A stretch of DNA of 64,000 nt from Nocardia anaemiae NBRC 100462 (GCF_001612725.1 NZ_BDAZ01000024.1:167879-231878); one strand, 5' to 3'; counted from the first letter of the stretch, positions 16,029 through 24,228 are shown. The notes: a model not told the origin generated them from the letters alone. Program-made: numbers and translations.

Positions 16029-16700
16029 TCAGCCGAGGCTGAAGGGCTGACCCCACAATGTCGTCCAGGTGATGACATTGTCGGTCTCCACCTCGACGCT
16101 GACAAAGGAGCGCGCCTGCGCGTAGCCGCCACAGCCGCTGAGACCGATGGTTTCATCGGCCCAGGTGACCGAGCCGCTGCCGTTCTTGAACTTATTGCGC
16201 TTCTTGTGCGCCTCATTGCCGAAGTCGTCGGCCTGCTCGAGGTCGAGCACGTAGAACGACTGCGCCTGGCCGGGACCGAGACTCAGGTTGGCGCCGCTGC
16301 TTGCGCTCACCTTCGGCTTGACGTTCTGGCTGTCGCTCCAGTCCAGACCGCCGGTGACGCCGCCCTCGGCACCGCCGCCGTCGATATTCACTTGGCAGGC
16401 AACGACATACCCCGGGAAGATCGCGCCGTTCCAGCCGTCGGTCACCTCGACTTGCGCGCTACCGGACACCCACGCATTGCGATGCACCGGTGTTGCGCCC
16501 ATGGACGGATTGATATTGGCCGATTCGCCGACCAGCCGGATGGTGAGAACCGTTCCGTCGGAAAGCGTTTTGACGATTTGGCCGCCCGGTAGCGGAACGA
16601 AGGTGTCGGCATTCGCCGCACCGGTGGACAACAGTCCCAGTGCCAACGCGGCGGCGCCGCCGAGCCCGGCCACGCGCGCCACAAACTTACGATCGATCAT
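16029..16700 (-). CDS. MspA-family porin, type 'A' (second copy)
   Basis: A 223-residue outer-membrane channel subunit: signal peptide MIDRKFVARVAGLGGAAALALGLLSTGAANA, then DTFVPLPGG. MspA-family porins form oligomeric, cation-preferring pores across the mycolate membrane for small hydrophilic solutes. The last 85 residues are almost identical to those of the 'A' paralogue at 17762-18430 (shared YVLDLEQADDFGNEAHKKRN and ETDNVITWTTLWGQPFSLG), whereas the middle (GGLDWSDSQNVKPKVSASSG) has diverged. It is 75 bases after the 'B' porin, as in the NfpA/NfpB hetero-oligomeric channel of N. farcinica. Confidence 0.92.
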   Translation of the reverse strand: MIDRKFVARVAGLGGAAALALGLLSTGAANADTFVPLPGGQIVKTLSDGTVLTIRLVGESANINPSMGATPVHRNAWVSGSAQVEVTDGWNGAIFPGYVVACQVNIDGGGAEGGVTGGLDWSDSQNVKPKVSASSGANLSLGPGQAQSFYVLDLEQADDFGNEAHKKRNKFKNGSGSVTWADETIGLSGCGGYAQARSFVSVEVETDNVITWTTLWGQPFSLG

Positions 16701-16775
16701 GATTGGTACTACCCCTAGCGATTGAGTTCGATGAATTCGATTCGGCAAGTGGAGATTCGACAGATCCCACCACGG

Positions 16776-17450
16776 TCAGCCGATACTGAACGGCGCTCCG
16801 TACAGCGTGACCTTGGAGTAGTTGTCGCCGATGATCTCGACAACGGTGTAGGCACGCGCCTGGGCGTAGCCCGCGCAGCCCTGGATCTGGATCTCCGCAT
16901 CCTGATATTCGACCGAGTAGCGACCCGGCTTCAGAATGTCCTTGTAATCGATCTGAACGAACTTGACATCGCCCGGGCCGAGGTTGAGGCCGATCGACCC
17001 ACCGAGCGAACCGCCCGAGAGGTTGATGCCGCCGGAAACCCCGGCCGAGATCGCGTTATCGGCGATGCTGACCTGGCAGCCGACGATGTAGCCGGTGCTC
17101 AGCTGCGATGCGCCGTGCGTCGAGGAGTTATTGGTACCCGGCGCCCCGGAGGCGCCGTTGTTCGGGCCGATGGTGCCCTCGGGAGTGACGGACACATCGG
17201 CAATGGCGTTACCCGAGACCCACACGACTCGGCCCGCGCCATTGGCGGCCAAAGATGGTGAAATCAAGGCGTGTTCAGCCGTGCGGCTGACGGTCACGCC
17301 CGGGCCCAGTTTCTGGCCGTCCGGCAACGGCACAAAAACATCGGCGTTGGCAGCGCCGGTCGAAAGCAGGCCCATCCCAGCAGCGGAGGCGACAACGGCA
17401 CCCGCGATGCGGACACCTCGACGCGGACCGCTGGTGCGGTTCTTGCTCAT
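16776..17450 (-). CDS. MspA-family porin, type 'B' (second copy)
   Basis: A 224-residue porin with a basic N terminus (MSKNRTSGPRRGVR), hydrophobic core and cleavage after ANA, mature start DVFVPLPDG. Start ATG 17450 follows GAGGGGA. It contains the lengthy Gly/Asn/Ser-rich insert TIGPNNGASGAPGTNNSSTHG that distinguishes type B from type A, and ends KVTLYGAPFSIG. It resembles its copy at 18493-19167 over most of its length, including KYSVEYQDAE-like strand (GRYSVEYQDAEIQIQGCAGY). Expected to co-assemble with the type A subunit encoded just downstream. Confidence 0.92.
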   Translation of the reverse strand: MSKNRTSGPRRGVRIAGAVVASAAGMGLLSTGAANADVFVPLPDGQKLGPGVTVSRTAEHALISPSLAANGAGRVVWVSGNAIADVSVTPEGTIGPNNGASGAPGTNNSSTHGASQLSTGYIVGCQVSIADNAISAGVSGGINLSGGSLGGSIGLNLGPGDVKFVQIDYKDILKPGRYSVEYQDAEIQIQGCAGYAQARAYTVVEIIGDNYSKVTLYGAPFSIG

Positions 17451-17761
17451 ACTTCCCCTCATCGGATTCTAGCGGTCGCCCTCGGGGTACCGAGGCCGAA
17501 AACCCCTTTCATGCCGACACCGCTCGCTGGAAAGACATTGGCCATCAAGCGGTTTGCCGACAATCTCGTCGGTGGACGATCTTGGGTGCGGCCAATTTTA
17601 GTGGTTTGCGCCGAATTCCTGTGAGATTTCGCACATGTTACCGCTCGATCTGCTACGGTTCACGAATTCGCCTGGACGCAAAGGGATTTCACAACGAAAA
17701 ACGGGCCCGCCGCGAATGCGACGAGCCCGCTTGGGTTTTCAGAGGGCGATGCCCCTGCCGA
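17451..17761. other. Region between the two porin pairs
   Basis: 311 bases. It holds the terminator of the first pair at its right end (17697-17729) and presumably the promoter of the second pair. No gene is visible. There is no CRP palindrome here, unlike upstream of the first pair. Confidence 0.6.
17697..17729 (-). terminator. Terminator after first porin pair
   Basis: A 12-bp stem with two mismatches (17702-17713 / 17718-17729) around loop GAAT, followed on the minus strand by TTTTT. It is homologous to the hairpin at 15977-16008, so the terminator was copied with the genes. Confidence 0.8.
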
Positions 17762-18430
17762 TCAGCCGAGGCTGAACGGCTGACCCCACAGGGTGGTCCA
17801 GGTGATGACGTTGTCGGTCTCCACCTCGACGCTGACGAAGGCACGAGCCTGGGCGTAACCGGCGCAGCCGGTCAGACCGATGGTCTCATCGGCCCAGGTG
17901 ACCGAGCCGCTGCCGTTCTTGAACTTATTGCGCTTCTTGTGCGCCTCATTGCCGAAGTCGTCGGCCTGCTCGAGGTCGAGCACGTAGAACGACTGCGACT
18001 GGCCGGGGCCAAGGGTGAGGTTGGCGCCACTGGTCGCGCCGACACCACCGGTAACGGTGTCGCCACTCCAGTCCGCGGTGCCCTCGACACCACCGGTGGC
18101 GCCGCCACCGGAGATGTTCACCTGGCAGCCGACGGTGTAGCCCGGGAAGATCGAGCCGCCGCCGTCACCGGATACGGAGACCTGAGCACTACCCGAAACC
18201 CACGCGTTGCGGTGCAGCGGGGTCGAGCCCATGGACGGGTTGATGTTGGCGGATTCGCCGGTCAGGCTGATGGTGACCACGGTGCCGTCGGACAGCGTCT
18301 TGGTGATCGAGCCACCCGGCAGCGGCACGAAGGTATCGGCGTTTGCGGCGCCGGTGGAGAACAGGCCAAGAGCGACAGTGGCAGCGGCGCCGACACCGGC
18401 CACCCGTGCCACGTTCTTACGGTTGATCAT
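17762..18430 (-). CDS. MspA-family porin, type 'A' (first copy)
   Basis: A 222-residue porin subunit with signal peptide MINRKNVARVAGVGAAATVALGLFSTGAANA and mature start DTFVPLPGG. The mid-region AEW-like strand reads GTADWSGDTVTGGVGATSG, the C terminus ETDNVITWTTLWGQPFSLG. The gene begins 63 bases after the type B gene at 18493 and ends in a U-tract terminator, so the two form an operon, matching the paired NfpA/NfpB genes known from N. farcinica. Which of the two corresponds to NfpA cannot be settled by eye. Confidence 0.93.
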   Translation of the reverse strand: MINRKNVARVAGVGAAATVALGLFSTGAANADTFVPLPGGSITKTLSDGTVVTISLTGESANINPSMGSTPLHRNAWVSGSAQVSVSGDGGGSIFPGYTVGCQVNISGGGATGGVEGTADWSGDTVTGGVGATSGANLTLGPGQSQSFYVLDLEQADDFGNEAHKKRNKFKNGSGSVTWADETIGLTGCAGYAQARAFVSVEVETDNVITWTTLWGQPFSLG

Positions 18431-18492
18431 GCTAGTAATCCCTCGAGGGTTGATTCGCTTGAGCGAGAAGAATATTCGTGGTTTGACCGACG

Positions 18493-19167
18493 TCAGCCAA
18501 TGCTGAACGGCTGCCCGTAGAGGGTGGTCTTCGAGTAGTGGTCACCGATGATCTCGACGACGGTGTAGGCACGCGCCTGGGCGTAGCCCGCGCAGCCCTG
18601 GATCTCGATCTCCGCATCCTGGTACTCGACCGAGTAGCGACCCGGCTTCAGGATGTCCTTGTAGTCGATCTGCACGAACTTGACTTCACCCGGACCGAGG
18701 TTGAGGCCGATCGAACCGCCGAGCGAACCGCCCGAAAGGTTGATACCGCCGGACAGACCGGCCGAGATGGCATCGCTGGCGATGCTGACCTGGCAGCCGA
18801 CGATGTAGCCGGTGCTCAGCTGCGATGCGCCGTGCGTCGAGGAGTTGTTGGTACCCGGGGCGCCGGAGGCGCCGTTGTTCGGGCCGACCGTGCCTTCCGG
18901 CGTGACGTTCACATCGGCGATGGCGTTGCCCGAAACCCAGACCACACGGCCGGCACCGTTGGCCGCCAACGAAGGCGAAATCAGGGCGCGCTCACCAGTA
19001 CGGGTGAGTGTCACATCGGGTCCGCTCTTCTGGCCGTCCGGCAACGGCACGAAGGTATCGGCATTGGCAGCACCGGTCGAAAGCAGGCCCATGGCCACGG
19101 CCGCGGCAGCGCCGACGCCCGCGATCCGGGCACCGCGGCGCAGACCGTTGGTGCGGTTCTCGCTCAT
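18493..19167 (-). CDS. MspA-family porin, type 'B' (first copy)
   Basis: A 224-residue porin subunit, first gene of the porin cluster. N terminus MSENRTNGLRRGAR, signal peptide ending ANA, mature start DTFVPLPDG, the Gly/Asn-rich insert TVGPNNGASGAPGTNNSSTHG, and C terminus KTTLYGQPFSIG. ATG 19167 follows GAGGGGA. A perfect CRP-type palindrome lies 285-296 bases upstream in a 500-base leader region without genes. The pore partner is the type A protein downstream. Confidence 0.93.
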   Translation of the reverse strand: MSENRTNGLRRGARIAGVGAAAAVAMGLLSTGAANADTFVPLPDGQKSGPDVTLTRTGERALISPSLAANGAGRVVWVSGNAIADVNVTPEGTVGPNNGASGAPGTNNSSTHGASQLSTGYIVGCQVSIASDAISAGLSGGINLSGGSLGGSIGLNLGPGEVKFVQIDYKDILKPGRYSVEYQDAEIEIQGCAGYAQARAYTVVEIIGDHYSKTTLYGQPFSIG

Positions 19168-19672
19168 ACTTCCCCTCATCAGGTTCTAACAGTCAACCTC
19201 GACCATCGAGGCTGGACGTTGGTCCTCTCAGGCCCAGCTCAGTTTGTGCCCCGATTGTTGCCGACATGTAACCGGCTGTTATTTCGGCGCAACGGTCAGC
19301 GCTGGCATCGGAACCGAGCCGAGTTCCGCCGAGTCGACAAACGTACGTGCCGCACCCGGGCCCGCGAGGTCCAGCAGCGTGGGTGGCTCGTGGCGAGATT
19401 AAACCGACCAGTAACGGTCTGGCAACGTAAGTTTTCGTTAAGATCAATGTGATCTAGATCACACCACCTCAAATGCTCATATTGCTTGACGTGCATAAAC
19501 AGGAAAGAAGCGCCACCCGAGGGACGCGCATAGGCGCCCACCGGCACAACGACGCCGTCGGTAACTACGGGTCAGCACCGTACTTCATGCTTCAGCAAAC
19601 TTCCCCGTGAGGAGTTCGCGGTGCATGAAGGCACAGCGCCCAACGGTGATACGTGGCTAGACCGTAGATGGG
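19168..19672. promoter_or_regulatory. Long leader region of the porin cluster
   Basis: 505 bases without a supported gene between the porin cluster and moaB2 operon end. It contains the CRP palindrome at 19448-19463 and an AT-richer stretch (about 19425-19500), which probably marks the porin promoter. If so, the porin mRNA has an untranslated leader of 200 bases or more. Short frames here have poor codon use. Confidence 0.5.
19448..19463. promoter_or_regulatory. Perfect CRP-type palindrome
   Basis: TGTGATCTAGATCACA is an exact match to TGTGA-N6-TCACA, the site bound by cAMP receptor protein in E. coli and by mycobacterial Crp and corynebacterial GlxR. The only gene downstream on either strand that it could control is the porin cluster. 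Confidence 0.75.
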
Positions 19673-19858
19673 TCAGGAGCCGTGATGTGGCGGGACCTGC
19701 GAGCGGAACCAGTCGTCCGATAACGATTCGGAATCGGCGCCGCGCTCGTCACTGGTCGTCTCCGGGAGGACGTCACCGAAAATTTTTGCCAGACGCGCCG
19801 CGTCCCTCGCCCGGCGTGTCGCCGGACGAGGGTCGTCGGAGGAGTCCGCGGCGGTAAT
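19673..19858 (-). CDS. Short conserved-looking reading frame after moaB2, no canonical start
   Basis: Read on the minus strand, 61 codons follow the moaB2 stop directly and in the same frame: they end RLAKIFGDVLPETTSDE...DSESLSDDWFRSQVPPHHGS, then TGA. Codon third positions are about three-quarters G/C and the sequence has the charged, ordered look of a real protein; the PPHHG end is a pattern I associate with small actinobacterial proteins. There is no ATG, GTG or TTG in frame. Options are an ATT start at 19858 (GGCGGA lies 5-10 bases upstream), readthrough of the moaB2 TAA, or a decayed gene. Confidence 0.5.
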   Translation of the reverse strand: MTAADSSDDPRPATRRARDAARLAKIFGDVLPETTSDERGADSESLSDDWFRSQVPPHHGS

Positions 19859-20353
19859 TTATTCCGCCAATCCGGACAGCTCGCCGATCACTCGGCTGGC
19901 GAGCGGACCGAGGGTTGCCATGCCGTCGCGGACCGCGGCCCGGCTGCCCGGCAGGTTTACCACCAATGTGCTGCCGGAGATACCGGCCAGCCCGCGCGAG
20001 AGACCGGCGTCGAGCGAACCGGCGACGCGACCCGAGGAGCGCAGCGCCTCGCTGATTCCGGGCAGTTCCCGGTCGAGCACCTGCGAGGTGGCCTCCGGGG
20101 TGACATCGCGCGGGGACATGCCGGTGCCGCCGACGGAGATCACCAGATCGACACCGCCGATCACCGCGGTGTTGAGCGCATTGCGGATCTCCACCTCATC
20201 GGCCTGCACCGATACCGAAGCGTCCACCAGGAAACCCGCCTCGGTGAGCAGCTCGGTGACCAGCGGCCCGAGCGAGTCCACACCTCCATGCGCCGTTCGA
20301 TCGTCGACGACCACCACCAGAGCACGCCCCGCGACAGGAGCATCGATTTCCAT
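19859..20353 (-). CDS. moaB2: MoaB/MogA-family molybdopterin-binding protein (MoaB2)
   Basis: A 164-residue MoaB/MogA-fold protein that would adenylylate or bind molybdopterin. SVGGTGMSPRDVTPEA is the diagnostic GGTG..PRDVTPEA motif and LVVNLPGSRAAVRDGMATL the conserved C-terminal loop. It is placed as Rv0984 moaB2, after pepD. The start at MEIDAPVAGRALVVVVDD matches the mycobacterial N terminus; an ATG pair at 20437 overlapping the pepD stop (ATGA) would add 28 residues and may be used through translational coupling. Why a molybdopterin gene travels with a stress protease is unexplained. Confidence 0.88.
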   Translation of the reverse strand: MEIDAPVAGRALVVVVDDRTAHGGVDSLGPLVTELLTEAGFLVDASVSVQADEVEIRNALNTAVIGGVDLVISVGGTGMSPRDVTPEATSQVLDRELPGISEALRSSGRVAGSLDAGLSRGLAGISGSTLVVNLPGSRAAVRDGMATLGPLASRVIGELSGLAE

Positions 20354-20433
20354 GGTGGTAACCGTAGCGTCCAGATCGACGAGGTGGGCGTCGGCTCCCG
20401 GTCGTGCCGACAATCCGCCGGGCAGCACCCGCA

Positions 20434-21897
20434 TCATCGGCCGCCGTCCGCGGCCGCACCGGAGAGCGTCACATCGACGGTCTTGGGGTTGTTGCCTTGT
20501 TCATCGGTGTAGGTGATCTTCACCTTGTCTCCTGGCTGATGGGAACGAATCGCGGCGATCAGTGCGTCGCCCGAGTCGATGGTCCGGCTGTCCACCTTGG
20601 TGATGACGGCACCGGCCGGAATGCCCGCCTTGGCGGCGGGACCGTCCGGGGTCGCCTCGAGTACCCGCGCGGCGGTGTCCTGCGGGCGCAGTTTGATGCC
20701 GATCTGGGCGTAGGTGGCGTGACCGGTCTTGATGAGTTCGTCGGCGACCCGGCGGGCCTGATCGACCGGGATGGCGAAGCCGAGGCCGATGGAACCGCTC
20801 TGCTGACCGCTCGCCTCGCTGCCGCCGAGGCTGGCGATGGCGGTATTGATGCCGATGAGCTTGCCGCTGGCATCGACCAGCGCGCCACCGGAGTTGCCCG
20901 GGTTGATCGCGGCATCGGTCTGGATCGCGTCGATGACTGGCTGCACCTGGCTCGGGGTGCCCTCGCCGTTGGTGGAGACCGGACGGTTTAGTGCCGAGAC
21001 GATGCCGGTGGTCACCGTGCCCGCCAGCCCGAGCGGCGAGCCGATGGCGATGACCGGCTGGCCGACCGCGAGATTCGAGGAGGTACCGAGTTCGATCGGG
21101 GTCAGCCCGTCCTTGCCCTGCACCTTGATGACGGCCAGATCGGAGACCGGATCGGCGCCGACCAGCGTGGCCGGTGCGGTGCTGCCATCGGCGAAGGCGA
21201 CCTCCATCTTGGCGTTGGCGCCACCGCCGGAGGCGACATGGTTATTGGTGAGGATCAGACCGTCGGAGGACAGCACCACACCGGAGCCCTCGCCCTGGGC
21301 GCGATTGCTGGCGACCTTGATCATCACCACGCTCGGCAGCACCTTCTGCGCCACCGCCTGGGTGGAGCCGGCCGGTGCGTTGGCGACATTGCTGACATTG
21401 GGCTTGGGCGCGTCCAGGGCATTGGTCACCGTGGCGTGTCCGTTGTCGGAGCGGGTGACCAGCGAGCCGACCGCGCCACCGACACCACCGCTGACGAGAG
21501 CGAGCGCGACCGCGCCGACGACGAGGCCGGTGCGCACCGGGCGGCGTGCGGGTTCGGGCTGCGGCTCGGCACTGAACATCGCGCCGGGATACGGCCCGCC
21601 GGGCGGGGTGGGCGGGGCGTAGGACGACCGCGCGTTTTCCGGGCCCGCCTCGGGACCCGGGAATTGCTGAGCGTATTCCGGACCCGCTTCGGGACCGGGG
21701 AATTGCTGAGTCGGGTTGGGCGGCACGCGTTGCTGCCAGATCGTTGGACGCTTTGTCGGTTCCTGATGCCCGTATCCGGCTTGCGCGTAGGGCTGGCCCG
21801 GTGGTGCGACCGGGATCTCCTGGGTCGGATGCGGACCGGGCGCGCTGTCGGCGTTATCCGGCTGTGGCGTCACGCCTTCCTTGGAATCCTCGGTCAT
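20434..21897 (-). CDS. pepD: HtrA-family serine protease PepD
   Basis: A 487-residue envelope protease/chaperone. A Pro/Gln/Gly-rich cytoplasmic part (to about residue 130) precedes a membrane helix (about 133-153), then a trypsin-like domain with His in LTNNHVASG, Asp in DPVSDLAVIKVQG and Ser in NPGNSGGALVD, and a C-terminal PDZ domain (ATPDGPAAKAGIPAGAVITKVD). It degrades misfolded envelope proteins under stress. An MprA-box-like direct repeat lies 38 bases upstream, consistent with control by MprAB, as reported in M. tuberculosis (Rv0983). Confidence 0.95.
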   Translation of the reverse strand: MTEDSKEGVTPQPDNADSAPGPHPTQEIPVAPPGQPYAQAGYGHQEPTKRPTIWQQRVPPNPTQQFPGPEAGPEYAQQFPGPEAGPENARSSYAPPTPPGGPYPGAMFSAEPQPEPARRPVRTGLVVGAVALALVSGGVGGAVGSLVTRSDNGHATVTNALDAPKPNVSNVANAPAGSTQAVAQKVLPSVVMIKVASNRAQGEGSGVVLSSDGLILTNNHVASGGGANAKMEVAFADGSTAPATLVGADPVSDLAVIKVQGKDGLTPIELGTSSNLAVGQPVIAIGSPLGLAGTVTTGIVSALNRPVSTNGEGTPSQVQPVIDAIQTDAAINPGNSGGALVDASGKLIGINTAIASLGGSEASGQQSGSIGLGFAIPVDQARRVADELIKTGHATYAQIGIKLRPQDTAARVLEATPDGPAAKAGIPAGAVITKVDSRTIDSGDALIAAIRSHQPGDKVKITYTDEQGNNPKTVDVTLSGAAADGGR

Positions 21898-21934
21898 TTT
21901 TCTCCTTACGTCTTCGACCAGCTTGGCGACGACG

Positions 21935-21953
21935 ACTGAGAGCGAACTGAGAC
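21935..21953 (-). promoter_or_regulatory. MprA-box-like repeat upstream of pepD
   Basis: On the minus strand GTCTCAGT-TCG-CTCTCAGT: two 8-bp direct repeats spaced by 3 bases, seven of eight positions alike, 38 bases before the pepD start. It matches the repeat upstream of mprA (24210-24228), which fits the 8-3-8 layout reported for MprA boxes. Confidence 0.75.
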
Positions 21954-22013
21954 CCTGCTTTCAGTTTTCCGAGATATCACGGAGCCCCGCCATCACCTTA
22001 GTCTCGAACGGCG

Positions 22014-23486
22014 TCAATCGGTTACGGAGTCGGCCGCACCGTCGAGCATGGTCGCCGCACCCGGCAGCACGATCCGGATCAAGGCGCCGCCACGCTCGGA
22101 AGTCTCGATGGTGATCGTGCCGCCGTGCTTGGTCACCACCTGTTTGACAATCGCAAGCCCGAGCCCCGAACCCGGCATGGAACGCGAGGCCGTGGTCCGA
22201 TAGAAACGATCGAACACCAGCTCGCGCTCGGCGACCGGAATACCGGGTCCGGCGTCGTCCACATCGAGCTCGAGTAGGCCGCGACCGGTTTCGCGCATAG
22301 TGACCTTCACCTGCGCGCCCGCCGGACTCCATTTGGCGGCATTGTCGAGAACATTCAGAATCGCGCGCTCCAGGCCGGCCTCGTGGCCGTATACGAACCA
22401 GGGCTGCAACTGCGCGGCGAACTCGATGGAACCGCGGCGGCGCCGGGCCCGCTCCAGCGCGCGCTCGGCGACTTCGCCGAGATCGACTCGCTCGTAGACG
22501 GTTTCGGGCGCGTCCTCGCGGGCCAGATCGACCAGATCGCCGACCAGAGTCGACAGTTCCTCGATCTGAGCCATCACATCGGCACGCAGTTCGGCCATAT
22601 CCTGCTCCGGAATCCGCGGTGCGCCAGGGCGACTGGAGGCGATAAGCAATTCCATATTGGTGCGCAGCGAGGTCAACGGCGTACGCAATTCGTGTCCGGC
22701 GTCGGCGACCAAACGACGTTGCCGTTCGCGCGATTCCGCGAGCGCGCGCAACATTGCGTTGAAACTCTCGGTGAGCCTTGCGAGTTCATCGTCACCGGTT
22801 ACCGGAATAGGGGTCAGATCGTCGGTGCGGGCGACCCGTTCGGTCGCCGCGGTGAGCCGTCCGATCGGGCGCAGCCCGGTGCGGCCGACCGCGGTTCCGG
22901 CCGCCGCCGCCAGCACAACGCCGCAACCGCCGACAACGAACAACAACCAGGCCAGCCGGTCCAGTACCTCGCGGGTCGGTTGCAATCGCTGCGAGACGAC
23001 CAGCGTCGCACCGGAATGGGTCGGCATCGCGAGAACCCGCTGATTACTCACGGTGCGCAGCGACGAGGGCAACTCACCGTTGGCGACCGCGAGTTCCTGC
23101 GTGCCGACCGGCGGAATCGTTTGCTGCGGCGGCATATACGCCTTGTCTTTCGCGTATATCAGCGCCACTCCGACATCATTCGAGTACAGGCCCGCCAGCA
23201 CGATCGACTGAAAACCCAAACTGTCGAAATTATTGTTGATCATGGTGTTCGCGCGCGCCTTCAGCTGAGCGTCCACATCGGCGTTCAGTGCGCGGGCCAC
23301 CATGGCATAGGCGGCGATGGAGGTGACGGCCACGGCGATGGCCACCACCGAAGCGGCGAGCAGCGTTACCCGCCAGCGCAGCGAGACCGATCTGGTCAGG
23401 GGCATGGGTGGGCGCATATCCGGCGCGTCCGCGGGATATGCGCCGAGCGCCGCGACCACCGGTCGCTTGGGATTGGTTCTGGCCAT
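22014..23486 (-). CDS. mprB: Sensor histidine kinase MprB
   Basis: A 490-residue envelope-stress sensor. Two membrane helices (about 41-61 and 178-197) flank an extracytoplasmic domain; then a HAMP linker, the H-box DAGHELRTPLTSLR with phospho-accepting His265, and an ATPase domain with NVLDNAAKWSPAG (N box), VDDAGPGIP (G1), FDRFYR (F box) and GSGLGLAIVKQVV (G2). It phosphorylates MprA. The gene starts 15 bases after the mprA stop, so the two are co-transcribed; pepD follows after 116 bases and has its own box. Confidence 0.95.
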   Translation of the reverse strand: MARTNPKRPVVAALGAYPADAPDMRPPMPLTRSVSLRWRVTLLAASVVAIAVAVTSIAAYAMVARALNADVDAQLKARANTMINNNFDSLGFQSIVLAGLYSNDVGVALIYAKDKAYMPPQQTIPPVGTQELAVANGELPSSLRTVSNQRVLAMPTHSGATLVVSQRLQPTREVLDRLAWLLFVVGGCGVVLAAAAGTAVGRTGLRPIGRLTAATERVARTDDLTPIPVTGDDELARLTESFNAMLRALAESRERQRRLVADAGHELRTPLTSLRTNMELLIASSRPGAPRIPEQDMAELRADVMAQIEELSTLVGDLVDLAREDAPETVYERVDLGEVAERALERARRRRGSIEFAAQLQPWFVYGHEAGLERAILNVLDNAAKWSPAGAQVKVTMRETGRGLLELDVDDAGPGIPVAERELVFDRFYRTTASRSMPGSGLGLAIVKQVVTKHGGTITIETSERGGALIRIVLPGAATMLDGAADSVTD

Positions 23487-23501
23487 GGGGCGCCGACTCG
23501 C

Positions 23502-24188
23502 CTACGGGGGTGTTTCGCGCAGCACGTAGCCGACACCGCGCACGGTGTGGATGAGCCGAGCCTCGCCTTCGGCCTCGGTCTTGCGGCGCAGGTAGCCGAT
23601 ATAGACCTCGAGCGCATTGCCGGAGGTCGGGAAGTCGTAGCCCCAGACCTCCTCGAGGATGCGGCTGCGGGTCAGCACTCGGCGCGGATTCGCCATCAGC
23701 ATTTCCAGCAGTGCGAACTCGGTGCGGGTGAGGCTGATCGATCGGTCGCCGCGGGTCACCTCACGGGTCACCGGATCCAGCGACAGATCGGCGAACGTCA
23801 TGGCCTCGGAAACCTCGCCGGGATCGGCGGCCCGGCGGCGCAGCAACGCGCGCAATCGGGCCAGCAATTCCTCTAGCGCGAATGGTTTCGGTAAATAGTC
23901 ATCGGCACCGGCATCGAGTCCGGCTACTCGTTCGGAAACCGAATCCCGCGCGGTCAATACCAGAATCGGCAGATCGTCTCCGGTGCTGCGCAAGCGTCGG
24001 CAAACTTCGAGCCCATCCATCCGGGGCATCATCACATCGAGTACGAGTGCATCCGGTCGCTGCCCGGTTGCTTTCTCCAGCGCGTCCACACCGTCGACGG
24101 CGAGGTCGACGGAGTAGCCGTTGAAGGTCAGTGACCGGCGCAGCGATTCCCGGACGGCACGATCGTCGTCGACTACCAGAATGCGCAT
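23502..24188 (-). CDS. mprA: Response regulator MprA
   Basis: A 228-residue OmpR-type regulator. The receiver domain starts MRILVVDDDRAVRESL, with acidic pocket Asp7-Asp9 and phospho-acceptor Asp51 in LVLDVMMPRMDG, Thr in VLTARD and Lys in DDYLPKPF. The C-terminal winged helix reads REVTRGDRSISLTRTEFALLEML...YIGYLRRKTE. ATG 24188 gives the length of M. tuberculosis MprA. It would activate itself and pepD through the repeats at 24210-24228 and 21935-21953. Confidence 0.96.
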   Translation of the reverse strand: MRILVVDDDRAVRESLRRSLTFNGYSVDLAVDGVDALEKATGQRPDALVLDVMMPRMDGLEVCRRLRSTGDDLPILVLTARDSVSERVAGLDAGADDYLPKPFALEELLARLRALLRRRAADPGEVSEAMTFADLSLDPVTREVTRGDRSISLTRTEFALLEMLMANPRRVLTRSRILEEVWGYDFPTSGNALEVYIGYLRRKTEAEGEARLIHTVRGVGYVLRETPP

Positions 24189-24209
24189 GACCCCAGTTTG
24201 ACCGCATCG

Positions 24210-24228
24210 ACTGAGAGTCGACTGAGAG
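24210..24228 (-). promoter_or_regulatory. MprA-box-like perfect direct repeat upstream of mprA
   Basis: On the minus strand CTCTCAGT-CGA-CTCTCAGT: two identical 8-bp repeats with a 3-base spacer, 22 bases before the mprA start. The same motif occurs upstream of pepD, indicating autoregulation and a shared regulon. Confidence 0.8.

Noticed and set aside
19621..19857. A plus-strand frame with GAGGAG before GTG 19621
   Set aside because: The protein is Arg/Pro/Ser-rich with poor codon third positions, whereas the opposite strand reads as an ordered protein ending PPHHGS. The ribosome-binding site is probably chance.
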